DNA from: Euglena gracilis
Taxonomy: Eukaryota > Euglenida > Euglenophyceae > Euglenales
Direction: 5' to 3'
Assembly (NCBI GenBank): GCA_039621445.1
Contig: CP154957.1
Coordinates: forward strand, 16,500,595-16,564,594
DNA: 64,000 nucleotides
In this document: positions 43,809 to 55,793 of the stretch, piece after piece
Layout: each line of letters begins with the position of its first letter
How positions within the stretch are numbered: position 1 is the stretch's first letter
The notes under the pieces: model-generated
The model's input: the letters and a program-made list of their open reading frames with translations, nothing else
Told to the model about the DNA's origin: nothing
The model's database searches: none
Translations under genes and position numbers: made by a program

Positions 43809-45550
43809 TTAGGCATGGACATCCTTCCACGCCACCAGCTCGACGTCATGCTCCACAATGCCCACAAACGTGTGCATCAGGACGGGGGCCGCGTGGAAGG
43901 AGGACGGCCTCCGGCCCCCGCCCGCCGGCAGGCAGGTGAAGGACCAACCCGGGCACGGCAGGAAATACGTGGCTTAAAGTCCAACCGCAGGGATGATGGC
44001 CGGGTTTGAGACCCCTCTGCATCCCTCCAAGCTTCTTCAGTCAAACACCCAATGAATGCTAGGCGTGCTGGGACCGGGGCAGGGCCCATAGCGGGACTTG
44101 GCCAGGCCGTTTGCTTCGGGACCCTGGGAGGCCTGCTGGATGGGAATTTTGATGACCCGCAGAAAAGCAACCAACTGAAAAGCCCCTCTCCCTCCCAGGG
44201 GGAGGTTGCCGCTTCGCACCAATGTGGGAGGGCAATTCTGACCTTTTCCTTAGCCAATCTTGTTCCCAAAACCCCTGAAAGGAAGCCAAAAAGGACATTT
44301 CGGCAGATCCAGGGGGCCCCCCACCCACCTGGTTGGCACAGGACCCCCTAAAAAAACCTGGCCGTCCAAGGGTATTCTCAAAATTGGCGCTTTGCACAGA
44401 AACCCATACCCGGGCCTGCAGCCCAGGACATCTCCCCCAGGCACTATTTTTAAGGCGCCTTAAATATTTTTCAAAAAAAACTTAAAATAGCATTAAAATA
44501 ACCTAAAAAGACTGAATGTTGGCAAAAATGTTCTAAAGAGCTCTTAAAAAACCGTAAAAATTGTCCTGAAATTTTTTTTTCGAATTTCAAGCAAAAAAAG
44601 AAGCCACAAAATGTCGGCCAAAACAAGCCAACTCCGGGGTGAAAAAAATGATTTCTGGCATCATTGGAACATTGTCTGTCCACTCAAAATGGCTCTTTAA
44701 CCGCCCTTGGAAAATACACGCCTTAAAATTTTCTTAAAAATTTTAAAATGCAAAATGCCTTAAAAAAAACCTTAGCCTGCTCGCCCCTGTGGGGTCCGGC
44801 CCCAGACACCCGCCCACCTCCCCTTCCTCCCCAAAGGGGGCCTTCCAATTTAAAAGAGCCTAGGCAGCCGCCGGGGCAAAACATATCCAGTCCTTTGCGC
44901 TTTGCCCGTCACAAGAAAAAAAAATTCCACTAACTGAGACCCCCCACCCGAGGGGTGGTCCCACCGGCCGACCAACTCTGCTACTCCTTAAGCAGAGGCC
45001 TGGCCGCCTTGGTCCACGGGGCTGTCGGGGCGGGAGGTGCGCGTGACTGCCTCGGACGAGAGGCCGTCCTGGCTGTCGGGGGGCTCGGCGCTGCTGGCAA
45101 CTCCACTGTTGTCCGCCTCTTTAATTGCTTCGTCCGTGCGGCAACGTGGTGAACAATGGACAGAACAACAACAGCAGCAGCAACAACAACCACAACAACA
45201 GCAACAACAACAACAACGCTTCCACCGTAATAAAAATAATACACCAACAAGGTTTGGAATCCTCCGCCTTCCTTCCATGTCCTGCCCGGATGGGGATTAC
45301 CATCAAACACCCACCCCTGCCAATGCCCCCACCACCTGCTGGATGCAAGGCGGGCCAGTGGGTGGTGCCAAAAGAGGCAATTTCACTCCTTTTCCCAAAA
45401 GCAGCGTGCGAGGCCAACGCTGGCAGTCTCCAGCTGCTTCGTCTCCTTGGCCGGGGCCAAAGCGGCTGTGGCGGCTGCAGTGGCAGCTGTCCTCCGGCGT
45501 CTCTGGGAGAGGAGGGGGACGGCGTGGGAGAAGTCGCAGAGCTGGCACAT
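43809..45550 (-). CDS. Tandem family copy 4, probably degenerate
   Basis: Exon A begins at ATG 45550 (MCQLCDFSHAVPLLSQRRRR) and continues through PAKETKQLETAS without a clear donor. The B region is split. DSQDGLSSEAV and PDSPVD lie at about 45012-45091, whereas the conserved VPLWALPRS part lies 900 bp away at about 44070-44103, separated by inserted repeat sequence. Exon C is 43809-43904 (SSFHAAPVLMHTFVGIVE) to a TAA stop. A CAG/CAA array (about 45165-45215) lies between A and B. Its plus-strand polyglutamine frame is antisense to the family and is not treated as a gene. Confidence 0.5.
44110..45010. other. Insertion-like stretch inside copy 4
   Basis: Rich in TTAAAA and CTTAAAA words (44430-44760) with a CAGGCACTATTTTTAAGG end at about 44438 that recurs at 46149. 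The other complete copies of exon B are continuous here, so this segment was probably inserted. Confidence 0.45.
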
Positions 45551-45565
45551 CGTAGGTGGCTGGAG

Positions 45566-47369
45566 GTGGCTGTGGCAGTGGTTTGACAGAGGAAATTGTG
45601 GCAAATCAAAAGTGCGCATTTTTAAAAAAAATGGTTTCAAGCATGACTAAAATGACGGCTCTGCATCCCAATAAAAACCCGAAGGGGAAGGTGGCCCACA
45701 AGCTGCACCTTAATAACTAATTCTGCGTCATAGAAACCAGACCACGTGAAAAAAATGAGTGGAAACAGACCCACAAAAAATTACTCAGCAACTGAAGCGC
45801 TGCCAGGATTCTTTTCACCAACCCGGGGGGTGCCTTGCATCATGGGGTGCCTGCACATAAACAGATGCCACCGCCGGATCCTCCCCCTGATGCCTGCCGA
45901 CCCAGTCAATTTTCCCTTGAAAATGGCCATTTTTGGGCCCCCGGTGCCTTCGGCACCGAGGGGTGTGGTATTGCACTACCCACCCGAAAATCTGACCCCC
46001 CCCGGGGGGGGGGGGCAGTCGAAAATGTCCGACCCCCCTGCTGTCCCATTGCACCCCCCTGAATTTCCTTAAAAGAAGGCTGAGTGCTGCACGGAATAAC
46101 ATGACAGGATCATTGACGGTTGGCAAAACAACCACCAAAGGGATACCAGGCACTATTTTTTAAGGTGCCTTAAAACTAAAAACCTTTAAAACACTCTGGC
46201 CAAAATGCCTTAAAAAAACCCCTTCAAAACCCCTGTGAAAGCCTTTAAAAATTCGTTCTGGAAAAAAATTCGATTTTCGAGCAAAAAAAAAAGCCACAGA
46301 ACCTCAGCAAAAATAAATCAACTCCATGGAAACAAATGATTTTTGGCATCGCTGAAACATTTTCTATCCACCCAAAACTCAAAAAATGAGTTTTTGACCT
46401 TTTTGATTGGTTCGATGCCCAGATGGCTCTTTGACCACCCTTGAAAATGGACGCCTTCAGGATTCTTAAGAAATCCTCAAAATGCAGAAAAATATTAAAA
46501 AACCTTAAAAAACATTTTAAAAAACCTTAATATTTTTTGAAACATTTCAGCTTGAAAAAAGATTGCCTGATGGACAAGCAAAAAGTAGCTGGCGAACTGA
46601 TTATACTGAACACTGCTCTCAATTCTCAAACACATAAAGGGGACAGATTCACGATTTGGCCTTTGGGGGGGAGGAAAGCATCCCCATGGGGAGGAGGGGG
46701 GCCACTTTCCACCTTCAAACAACCAGTCAACCACTTCCGTCCCCCTGGGGGGGGGGGGGGTCGGTCACTCTGGCCACTTGGCAAAAAATGGCTCAAGTCA
46801 AAGGATTTTGGTCAAACCCCCCCAAAAAAATTCCAGCGCCTTTGGCGCCGGGTGGACACTTTCGGCCATTCCTGGACGACCCGGAACCCCAGAAGGCTTC
46901 GCTATAAAGGCAGGTGGGGGGGGGGGTTGGACCCCCCCCTCTGGTCCAGAAAGGCGAAGTAGGGGGGACACCACCCACCTAAACAATGGCGTGGTCCGGG
47001 TGACTGATTTTTGGTTTGGTGCGAATCGCCGGGCCGAAAAAATCCCCCCCCCCAAAAAATTGCCAAAAATGCCGAAAATTGTCGGCGCAAAGCGCCGGAG
47101 GGAAAAGGGTTGACCTTTTTGGGGGGTCCTGGTTACGGGGTCAGTCCAGACCCCCCTTAACAGGGGGGGGGGCAGGACTGGAAAAGAGACGGTGGCAGAA
47201 AGTCCCTCTGGTATAAGAAACCTCTGACTCGCACCCAGAGTCTGCTTGTTTCCTCTATTTGTAAAGCCAAGATAATGCAAATGTGGTGCAGCTGTGCAGA
47301 ACAAACAATTGAATCTCTTGAAGGAGGGTACAGGCTGCGCCATTGCATCAGCTATTTTTACACAAACAG
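45566..47369. other. Repeat-rich spacer
   Basis: Holds a GGTGCCTTCGGCACC hairpin at 45945, the CAGGCACTATTTTTTAAGG end at 46149 followed by CCTTAAAA-rich sequence, GCGCC-type hairpins at 46837 and 47080, and G/C tracts. A short plus-strand exon is possible after the TTTCAG at 46550 (reading LEKRLPDGQAK). No gene is secure. Confidence 0.4.
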
Positions 47370-47539
47370 AGGCGTCCAGCCCGGAAAATCCCACATGGGA
47401 AACAACACCTGTCGAGCAGATGAAGCGGCGGCCCTATACCCAACAGCAAAGCTGGGGGTCCAGATGGAGTCGCCGTCCCACAAATGCCTCCTCCACACCC
47501 CAATGCCAGAGATGCTGGCAGAGATGCTGCTTTTTTCCG
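47370..47539 (+). CDS. Candidate internal exon
   Basis: The acceptor ACACAAACAG ends at 47369 and a GTTACG donor follows TTTTTTCCG. Two frames are open: one reads SSPENPTWETTPVEQMKRRP, the other MESPSHKCLLHTPMPEMLAE. Both look like protein and I cannot choose. No neighbours are identified. Confidence 0.3.
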
Positions 47540-47599
47540 GTTACGTGTCCAAAACAGCTCCTCCGGCGTTCGCAGGGATACATGGGAAGCCCTAAGGGA

Positions 47600-49554
47600 G
47601 GGGTCGGACCCCCCTCCCATCTCAAAACTGAAGGGGGCCAGGAATTTTTTCGGTTTTGTGGATGGGCAAAAAAAAAAGGCCGGAAACCAGGCCGAACTGG
47701 AGAAAAATCCCTGATTTTTCTTTGAGAATAAATACAAAATGCTCATTTTTTGAAATTTTGAATGGAAAACACCAAAACATCAAAAAACGTGCAATATGCT
47801 CAAAAGCGTGGGGGAAAGGCAATTTTCGCTCATTTTCTGGCGCTGTGCGCCAGAAGAAAATTTTCCGTTATTTGGAACCTGTCAGGGGGGGTGGGGGGTC
47901 CGGACACAACATCTGGGGGGACCCCCAACCATCTCCCTCAAAACCGAAGGCCTCCCATCTATCCCTGCCCCTCAGCATACTGCAATGTGTCGACAATGTC
48001 CGTCAACAATGGCCCATAACCATGTGGCCTTGAAAACCGCTTTGCAATGCCCTTGGACTACGGACATCGAGGGAGCAGCGGGCGGGCCCGTGGCACGCCC
48101 CGACCAGGATCTTTTTTTTTAAGGACTGGGGGGTCCCCACCCACCAGCGGTCAGGGGACCCACGTTTGGGAATCAATTCTGGGCTCAGCCAAAACTTCTC
48201 TGCTCCTCTGGGGGGGGGGGCACTCAGCCCGACCCCCACCTTATCCGGGGGGGGGGGGGGTCCAGCGAACCCACCACCCCACCTCCCCGTCCCCCCTGGT
48301 CTTACCTTAATAGGGACAACCTTGAAAAGCAAGCGGCCCCAATAATTATTGTGAAACCCCAATGACTATTTTGAAAACTCCTTCACCGGGCCCGCCTTGC
48401 CCAAGATGGACCCTTTTCGGGAAACCCTTTTGCGACACCCAAACCTTGCGCGCGCCACCCAACAGGCAAATGGACGGTGGCACGGCAGAGAGGCCAGTGT
48501 TGATGAGCGAACGGCACGAGGGCATTCGGGGCCGCCGGGGCGGCGACAGGGGCAGAGCTGCGCGTTTCGACGGACGGACGCCTTTCTCGGAGCAGAGGCT
48601 ATTCTTAGGACCTTGGGGGGAGGGGGGTCCGGACCATACCGTGGCTCACTGACCCCCCCCCCCCCGGGGGGGGGGTCACTTTCGGGTTTCAAAATCCAGT
48701 CAGTCACTTTTCAACAAAAAAAAACTGTCACTAACTTCGTCCCCCGGGGGGGGGGGGGGTCGGTGACTTTGCCCACTCAGCCAAAAATGGTTCAAAATCA
48801 ACGGGGTTTGGCCCAAAATCCAAAAAAAAATCGCAGGCGCCAGGTGGCCACCTTCGGCCGACTCTCTCCCGGGGGGTCTGGAAGCATAAACCATTCAGTC
48901 ACTCCGAAAAAAAACCAGTCAGTCACCCCCCCAGGGGGGTCGGACACATCTTTAGTATGGTCCGGACCCACCCGCCCACCCACCCCTGGGGGGACCTTCT
49001 GTTGTGGTTCAGTTTTGGGGTCCAAAAAATTTGGCACTGAGCACCGAAAAAAAGAAAACCCGCTCCACACTCGGCACGACCCAACCCCCCGGGGCCCCGG
49101 AGCCCGGACCCACCTAAACCCCCCCCCAAATAATAACCCCCCCCCCCCCAAATAATAACCCCCCCCCTGAGGAACGACTTCGGCCGCCCAAATAATAAAC
49201 CCCCCCTCCGGCATGTGTGAAGGTAAAAGAAAAAAAGAGTCAAAAATCTCCTGAAATTTTGAAAAAATCACAAAAATGGATAAGATTGGTGTAGAAAATA
49301 TGCCAAAAAAAGCACCTATTTTTGAAATAAGCCTAAAAATGCCAAAAAGTGACCATTGGAGCCTGTGGAGGGGGTTTTGGGTCGATTTTTTGACTTCCAG
49401 AGAATTTCGCCCAATAACCCCCCCCCAAATAATAACCCCCCCCTGGACCCCGACTTCGAGTGTCCAAATAATAAACCGGGGGGTTATTATTTGGGGGGGG
49501 GGTTACCCATCTTCCAAAACCAGAATGTGAAAGCGCATTTGTTAAAGAAAGGCA
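47600..49554. other. G/C-tract spacer with an uncertain frame
   Basis: Repeat blocks related to 6.2-6.5 kb occur at 47600-47870. A plus frame at about 47990-48110 (CPWTTDIEGAAGG) stops at a CAGGATCTTTTTTTTAAGG element-like end. The 250-codon plus frame at 48397-49155 passes through G/C tracts; only its first 65 codons look like protein. TAATAACCCCCCCC blocks recur at 49110-49500. Confidence 0.4.
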
Positions 49555-49872
49555 TTGGTGGAATGGGTGAAGGCGTCGACTGGCACACAGAATTTTGGAG
49601 TCAGGTATATGGGGCCAGCAGAAGAGGATATAACAAAAGAGCTGAGCAGAGAGCTCTCAGGCGTACCTTGGGATGGATCTGAAGTTGGCTTGCCCCTGTC
49701 CGGTGCGTCAAAAATCAAGTTCTGTGAGAGATTCCCACTACCCACAGACAAAATGGAGGACAAAACACCCCCCCTGGCCGGAGACGAACATTGGCAATTC
49801 TCCCCAAAAATGGCTTTTTCTAAATTGGCGGAATTTGAGACGCAAAATGTATTGGGAAACGCTGCAATTTAG
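49555..49872 (+). CDS. Terminal exon of unknown gene
   Basis: An open frame of about 105 codons ends at TAG 49870-49872. It reads YMGPAEEDITKELSRELSGV, then KMEDKTPPLAGDEHWQFSPK and MAFSKLAEFETQNVLG, with balanced composition and no repeat content, one of the most protein-like frames in the window. The likely acceptor is GGAGTCAG ending at 49600, though the frame is open further upstream. A GTGCGT at 49702 could be a donor. No family is recognised. Confidence 0.55.
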   Translation: MVEWVKASTGTQNFGVRYMGPAEEDITKELSRELSGVPWDGSEVGLPLSGASKIKFCERFPLPTDKMEDKTPPLAGDEHWQFSPKMAFSKLAEFETQNVLGNAAI

Positions 49873-50228
49873 GCTCCTGAGCTTGATTCCTCTGCCCAAA
49901 TATGACAACCCAACCATATAAAACCCGCCCGTCCCTCCAAAGTATAAAAGTGGAGGGCAAATTTGGGAGGTGTTTCCGAACTTGGAGCCAGGGTTTATAC
50001 CACCCGGGAAAACTTATCAAACTCAAAAAGACCCCCAAATGAATATTTTTAAGCAATTTATGAATTTTGCACATTTCTGGCACCTTGACTGATGTTGATA
50101 TTACCACAGATCTTTTGCACCAGTCATTTTTACCAAAATATGCTGTTTTTGGAGGGAAATGGATGATGCCTTGCCTTATTATTGAAGGAAAATTATTTGG
50201 GGGGTATCATTTGGGACATTGATTCCAG

Positions 50229-50302
50229 GAATAATCAAATGGTCCGTATGGGGGGTTGCATCTGGAAAATGCCAAGAACTCCTTCACCACCCGTTGAAAC
50301 AG
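50229..50302 (+). CDS. Internal exon of unknown gene
   Basis: A GATTCCAG acceptor and a CAG/GTGAGG donor bound 24 codons with two leading bases: IIKWSVWGVASGKCQELLHH. Both splice sites are near consensus. It might follow other plus-strand exons nearby, but no phase link was established. Confidence 0.4.
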
Positions 50303-51259
50303 GTGAGGAAACAAAGAAGGGAAAGCAGAGTTAAAGGCAAAAAGAGAACATTTTTTGATTCTTTTCCATTTTCCCCCTTTGAGGCGATCCTTTTTTATAT
50401 CCCTATTAGATATGCCAGTTTAACAGGAACATGGTCATTCATGAGTACTGGTGTTTATTTGTGACTCTTTGAGAGTCAGTCCAATTTATTCCCAACCTGC
50501 AATGAAGAATGAAACTTTTGAAGAGTTTCACCATTCCATGCTGGTGTCTGATCCCTTCCCTGGGTCAGGGTAGGCAATGAACGGATTGTAACCATCACCT
50601 CTTTCCTGGGTGGTCCAGACCCGCACGTGCCCTGAGTGTACGCGGGGGTCCAGACCCCTACGTGCCTTGGGGGGCGTCTCACAAAATTGTGGTGGTTTGC
50701 AGCTATTCGTGAGAATTTTGTGGAAAAAAACTCCGGGCAGAAAAATGTTTGAAAAAGAAGTGGTTTCTTGGGCAGTTTTCTTCCGAAAAATGTTTGAAAA
50801 TGGTCCCGAACCCCTAAATCTCCACCAGCACGAAGTGCAAGAAAGTAAAAAAAAGGGGGTTTCCAGTTCCTGGGGGGGGGTCCTTTTGGGTCCCTTTGGG
50901 TCCCAGATCTGACCCAAAATCACTGACAGAGGGGGAAATCCGGTAGGGCGGGGGCAGACCCCAGTTCAGAACGTTCTAACGTTCAGTTAAGCCTGTCCTT
51001 GTGCATTTGTCAAAAGCACATAAATATTCCGAAAGGGCACGTTATGTGAAGGGGGAAAACTATGAAGTCAGATGGAAATTCGAAGGGATGCGACCAACAA
51101 GGAAGTTGGGTGAATAAAACCACCGGAACCGAGAGAAATTGGCGGACTAAGCCAACAATGGTCTGGAATTGCTGGAAAAATTTCTTTGCGACAATATTTC
51201 GCACCATTTTCGCCAGTTCCTGCCTGCCATGCCCTGTGTCATTGTCATGCAAACCCCAG

Positions 51260-51354
51260 GTACAAGGGCAACACAACTCCAATAACAGAAATAAAAAACG
51301 ACCAGAGGGAAGACTTCCGTGCCTCAAGAGACCAATTAAGCCTCGAAGCGACAG
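51260..51354 (+). CDS. Internal exon of unknown gene
   Basis: ATGCAAACCCCAG acceptor and CAG/GTATCA donor. The frame with one leading base reads YKGNTTPITEIKNDQREDFR, then ASRDQLSLEAT. The same frame remains open to about 51536 and a second frame is open throughout 51062-51532, so a longer exon is possible. No family is recognised. Confidence 0.4.
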
Positions 51355-51699
51355 GTATCACCTGCTTGGTGTATGCCCGACCGAAGCACTGCTCTCAGCA
51401 TTTCTCGCCGGGATCCTCCGAAGACCACATGCACAAACGCAGATGGAAGCCAAAACTTTGTTTCCATTGCACAAAAACAGGAAACAAAAAGGAAAGGCAT
51501 GGAAGCGGGATGGGGATGGGGGAAATGGCTAAATAACATTTTGCGACCAGTTGCACTTATCGCTGAATGGGAGTTCCACGAGCCTCGAGAAAAAAATTAT
51601 TATGATCATTAAAGACCAACAGCTTGAACACACAATTACCAGAAGTTTGTTTTTAAGAATCTGGGGAGAAAAGCGGTTCGGACCATGATATTGCTTACC

Positions 51700-53000
51700 G
51701 ACCCCAGGGGGGGGGGAGGGCGGAGGAGGGGGGTCACTTTCCATTTTCAAAAAGCCAGTCAGTCACTTTTCAAGAACTAGTCACCCACTTCCTGCCTCCC
51801 CTCGGGGGAGGGGTTGGTCATTCTTGGTCACTCCGGCCAAAATGGGTCAATGGGTTTTGGCCAAAGCCCCAAAAATCCGGTGCCGGGTGGCCGCTTTCAG
51901 TCATTCCTGGCCGACCCCGCCCCTGGGGGGATCAGGAGCCAAAAATCCAGTCAGTCTTTCCGAAAAAACCAGCCAGTCACCCCCCAGGGGGGGGGGAGTG
52001 GTCGGACACGCCTCAAGCAATGGCATGCTGTAGAATTGCAGTAGCAACGGAGTAGCAAATAAAGGAAACCCCCCCCTCCAGGGACCCCCAGGGCCCCCTC
52101 CGGGTCACCAAACTTTTTGAAAAATATGACTCACAAGCAGCTTTGAAATGAAGAAAATGAAAGGGAGGATCGATGGCTTCGGAGGGCTTAAGCTTTGCGC
52201 GTACATCGGTCAATGAAAGACGTGGGTACAAGTGATGAAATGCCTCAGGTGAAACTGGTTTCTAATGACCTCCTGACAGCTCCCCTCCCCCCCCCCGCTT
52301 CATTTGCCTGGGCCATTGGGCTACGTTGGCTCCAGCAGGCCAGGGGGCCACTTGGGGGGGGGGGGGCATGTTGGCTCCAACGGCCATGGGCTTAAACCAG
52401 CCACCAGGGGGGAGGGGGTGGCACGTTGAAGGCGGGACGTTGGCCCCAACCCATTGAGGGAAGTTCTCAGGAACCCAGGTGGTGGCCGACATGTCAGGTT
52501 CCCCGGGTGGGTTAGGTTGACTGGGGAGGGCAACTTTGGGGGGGGGGCAAGTTGACCCCAATAGGAGAGAATGAGCCGGGGAGGATAAATACGATGACAG
52601 GTTGACAGGCACCCGGACTCGGACAGTTCTCAGGCAGGACTCCACAGGTTCACAGACATTACAGTAAATGCCTGGACAAGCATCTTTGTTGAATCATGTG
52701 CTTTTTCTTTGCAATGCTTTTAAAAAAAGTATTGTTTTATTTTAAAAAAAAGTGTTGTTTCCCTTCCAAGTGTCATTATGGGATTTGGGGTTTCCCCGGA
52801 TCAAGAGGGCAAGAGTGAATTGACGAAATCACCAAAGCCCCCCCCCCAAATGCCAAGGGACCCCAAGAAACCTCCGAGAACTTTCTAAAAAACAAAAGAC
52901 CTGAACGACCTGAGGGCTGAGGGAACCCCAAATCATGCAAACCCCCCGGACCCCAACTTCCAACTTCGGATGCCCAAACAATAACCCCCGGGTATATTAT
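51700..53000. other. G/C-tract spacer
   Basis: Alternating G/C tracts and CAGTCAGTCAC words (as at 1-150, 2220-2460 and 48690-48930). No gene supported. A possible minus-strand coding patch lies further on at 53090-53170 (VQLEERFPSLSGHAFRQ), without secure limits. Confidence 0.45.
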
Positions 53001-53771
53001 TTGGGGGAGGGTTAGTTGGGGGATGATGATAATTGGTCGGGTCAGCGAGAGAGTTAGGTCCAGAAGCACGGCAAAGGAGCATGTCCGCCGCATGGACACC
53101 CCCACCCAGACCCGCCGCCCTGCCGGAACGCATGCCCACTCAGGGACGGGAAGCGCTCCTCCAGCTGGACAGCTCTTTGTCCCCCCCAGGCCTCGATGGG
53201 GGGATGAAGGCTGGGGTTGGCTGTAGGCAAGACTGGAACGGCTGAACCTTGAGCGCCAGGCGGCTGTGGTGGATTGTCGGCTGCACTGTTTCATTCCCTT
53301 CCTTCTTCGTGATCAAAGTTGAGCCCACTACAACCCAAACAAAATGGCAGGAAAACAAAAACAAATAAATGCGATGATAATGGATATACACCCAAATCTT
53401 CAAATTATTGTCCCTGAAACTTGTTTTTCCACATTCAGGGGGAAGCCATATCCCAGATGTGACTGGAGCTTTTCACGGTGTTTAATTTGTGGACAAAGCT
53501 TTGGAGGCCACAGAAAAAAAACAACATCAAACAGCATTTTTGGGGAAATTAGGTGTATTTCTGCAACTGCGGAATTTCGCGAACGTTCTTTTCCAAAAAA
53601 AATTCCCTTCGTCAGCCCTATCGGTTTATCGTACCAGGCCAATTCATCAGTTGATTTACACCTTGGTGCCCCGAGGTCCATTCTGAATTGAAACAATGGC
53701 ACTCCTTCCCTGGGGCCTGGGCCATCCAACCTCCCCGGTGGCGGGACAACGTTTCATTTGGCATTCGCTCC

Positions 53772-54521
53772 TCATCTCGCCGGGTAACATTTGGCACATC
53801 GAGGCCCGCCGAGACCCACGTCACGCTCCACAATGCCGAAGAAGGTGCTCAGCAGCAGCGGCGCCGCATGGAAGGACGACGCAGCCCGGCCCCCGCGCCC
53901 GCCGCTGGCCCCAAACAATGGCGCGGGGGCCGGGGCAGGGCCCACAGCGGGACATGGTCGCCGCCCGTGGGGCAGTGGGGGCTGGCGCCGGCGCGGGCCG
54001 TCGTGCCGCGGGGCCGGGAGGTCACGTCCGACCACGCCTCGGAGGACAGGCCGTCCTGCTGGCTCTGGTCCGTGGCTCGGGGCTGTGGGGCGCATCGGGG
54101 GGGGGGGGGGGGCAAGCGGCACAGTTCGTGTTCGAAGCCGTAATTGGCTGCCAAGAATGATTCAGCAATTTGAAAATTAACAAGCCGATCCCAGTTTGCC
54201 AGCTGTCGTGGTGACGGCGCAATCATCAGCGTCTTTCCTTGTTTCAAAAAAGATTATTTTTTTTCATATTTTTTCAAAAATATTATTTTTTACAAAAAAA
54301 ATCGGGCTGATGACGAGGGTGTGCATGGGCTGGATAGCTAGGTTCCCCGGCCACTTTCTCAACAAGCCACAGCAAGCACAGCGCCTGGGGCTGCTCACCA
54401 AAACCGTGTCCTTGGCGTCCCCGGCCTTGCGCGGGGCAGGGCAGGCAGCGGGGGCAGCTCTCCGCCCGCCCATCGGGGGAACGTGGGGGACCGCGTAGGA
54501 GAAGTCACACAGCTGGCACAT
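53772..54521 (-). CDS. Tandem family copy 5 (exons A, B, C), most compact copy
   Basis: Exon A is 54399-54521: ATG at 54521, MCQLCDFSYAVPHVPP, 41 codons, GTGAGC donor. Exon B is 53927-54082, after a CCCCACAG acceptor in phase 0. It has SQQDGLSSEAWSDV, a Pro/Gly-rich centre and DHVPLWALPRP. Exon C is 53772-53879 with SSFHAAPLLLSTFFGIVERD to a stop at 53772-53774. It is the most diverged in sequence yet keeps both motifs, which argues for function. B and C lie in different frames about 50 bp apart, without an obvious GT-AG pair. The whole gene is 750 bp, against 1.7-3.6 kb for the others, because it carries no large inserted repeats. Confidence 0.65.
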
Positions 54522-54599
54522 GGTGGGGGCTGTGACTGTGGCGACGAGGCAGTTGGGCACGCAAAAAATGCTAAAAATAGCACCTTTTCAAAAATTTTC

Positions 54600-55267
54600 G
54601 GCGCCAAAGGCGCCGAAAAATATATCCCCCTTTCTGGGGGGACCCCCCCGGGGGCTCCAAGACTAAGTCCGTTCTGCCCCTGGTTGGGCAGGACGTGGGG
54701 TTCTGCGGCATGGGAAAGGTGGGCAGAGGCCAAGGGAGGCTTCGAAATGGGAAAAAACTGGACCTGGGGACATTCCCCCCCCAAAAAATATGGGGAGGAG
54801 ATGGGTTTGGGTGTGTAAAAATGCAATGTCACACACCTGGGGGCAAAAGCAGGGGTGCAAAAAGCCCTTTTCCGAGGAGAATCTTTTTTTCAAAAAAGGC
54901 ACACCTCCATTCTTGGAAGGCTATTTTCTGGGTCGGACCCAGCCGAGACCCGAAACCACCACCAACTCCTGTGCCTGTGGATTTTAGGTTCAGGCAGAGG
55001 TTAAAAAGCACTAACCCCCTCCTTCACCCGGCGGAGGACCCACGTGATTATCCCCCCCCCCTATGTGGGGGGGGGGAAATCACCAGAAAATTGTAGTTTG
55101 GGGCTGAGCCAAGAAGTGGGGGGAGCGAATATTCGTTGGGGAAAATTACTAGACAAACGTTGGGGTTGTTTTGCTGTTTGAAATTTCATGCAAATATCTG
55201 GGAGCTTTCTTCGATGGTCGTCCTCTGGGAGCCCTTTTGTTGAGCATTCATACGTTTTGCATCTGTA
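54600..55267. other. Spacer
   Basis: A GGCGCCAAAGGCGCC hairpin at 54598, G/C tracts, and otherwise nothing I can support as a gene. Confidence 0.45.
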
Positions 55268-55350
55268 TCATCCCAATTGCTCAACCTTGGGTTGTGTGGC
55301 GAGGGACAGATGCAAGCACAGATTGTCCCTCAGTTTGAGTGCAGCTCCTC
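55268..55350 (-). CDS. Candidate terminal exon
   Basis: The acceptor CATTTGCCTGCAG precedes 55350. With two leading bases the frame reads GAALKLRDNLCLHLSLATQP, then KVEQLG, to TGA at 55268-55270. It lies between the hydrolase gene and family copy 5 on the same strand, with no linked upstream exon. A plus-strand frame overlaps (55188-55466) but has weaker splice sites. Confidence 0.35.
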
Positions 55351-55793
55351 CTGCAGGCAAATGGTGGAAAAAAAGTTATGTGAGATTAACCTCGATAAAA
55401 ACAAATTTGTTCAACTCATTTCAATTGAGTGGTGAATCAAACAAATCAAATGCTGTCAATTCATGAATTAGGGCGTGAGCCGCTTTTTTAATAAAAAAAG
55501 GGGGAAACAAGGCTGACCTGAAAGGTTTAACCAGCACCATCCAAGGCAAAGGCGGGGCCAAGGCAAAGGCGGGGGGCGATGAGTCACGTCCGAGGCCGAG
55601 GATGGATCTGACAAGCCAGGTGGTAAGAAGGAAAGATATGCAATCTGGGCCAATTTACATGTGCCAGGGGCACCTCCGAAGCGAAGCGAACCTCGCCCGG
55701 CTCCGTCCGTGGCGAGGTTTGGCACACCACACACGAGACGCCAACACGCACAGCGACGCGAACACCCACGCAAAGTCACACCCAAACACCCCT

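Noticed and set aside
45037-45555. Plus-strand polyglutamine protein of about 170 codons
   Set aside because: It is antisense to exons A and B of family copy 4, where the minus frame is conserved among paralogues. The Gln run is an intronic CAG/CAA array.
48397-49155. 252-codon plus-strand frame
   Set aside because: After about 65 codons it passes through long G/C tracts and TAATAACCCCC repeats with Pro/Gly-only composition; no splice or domain support.
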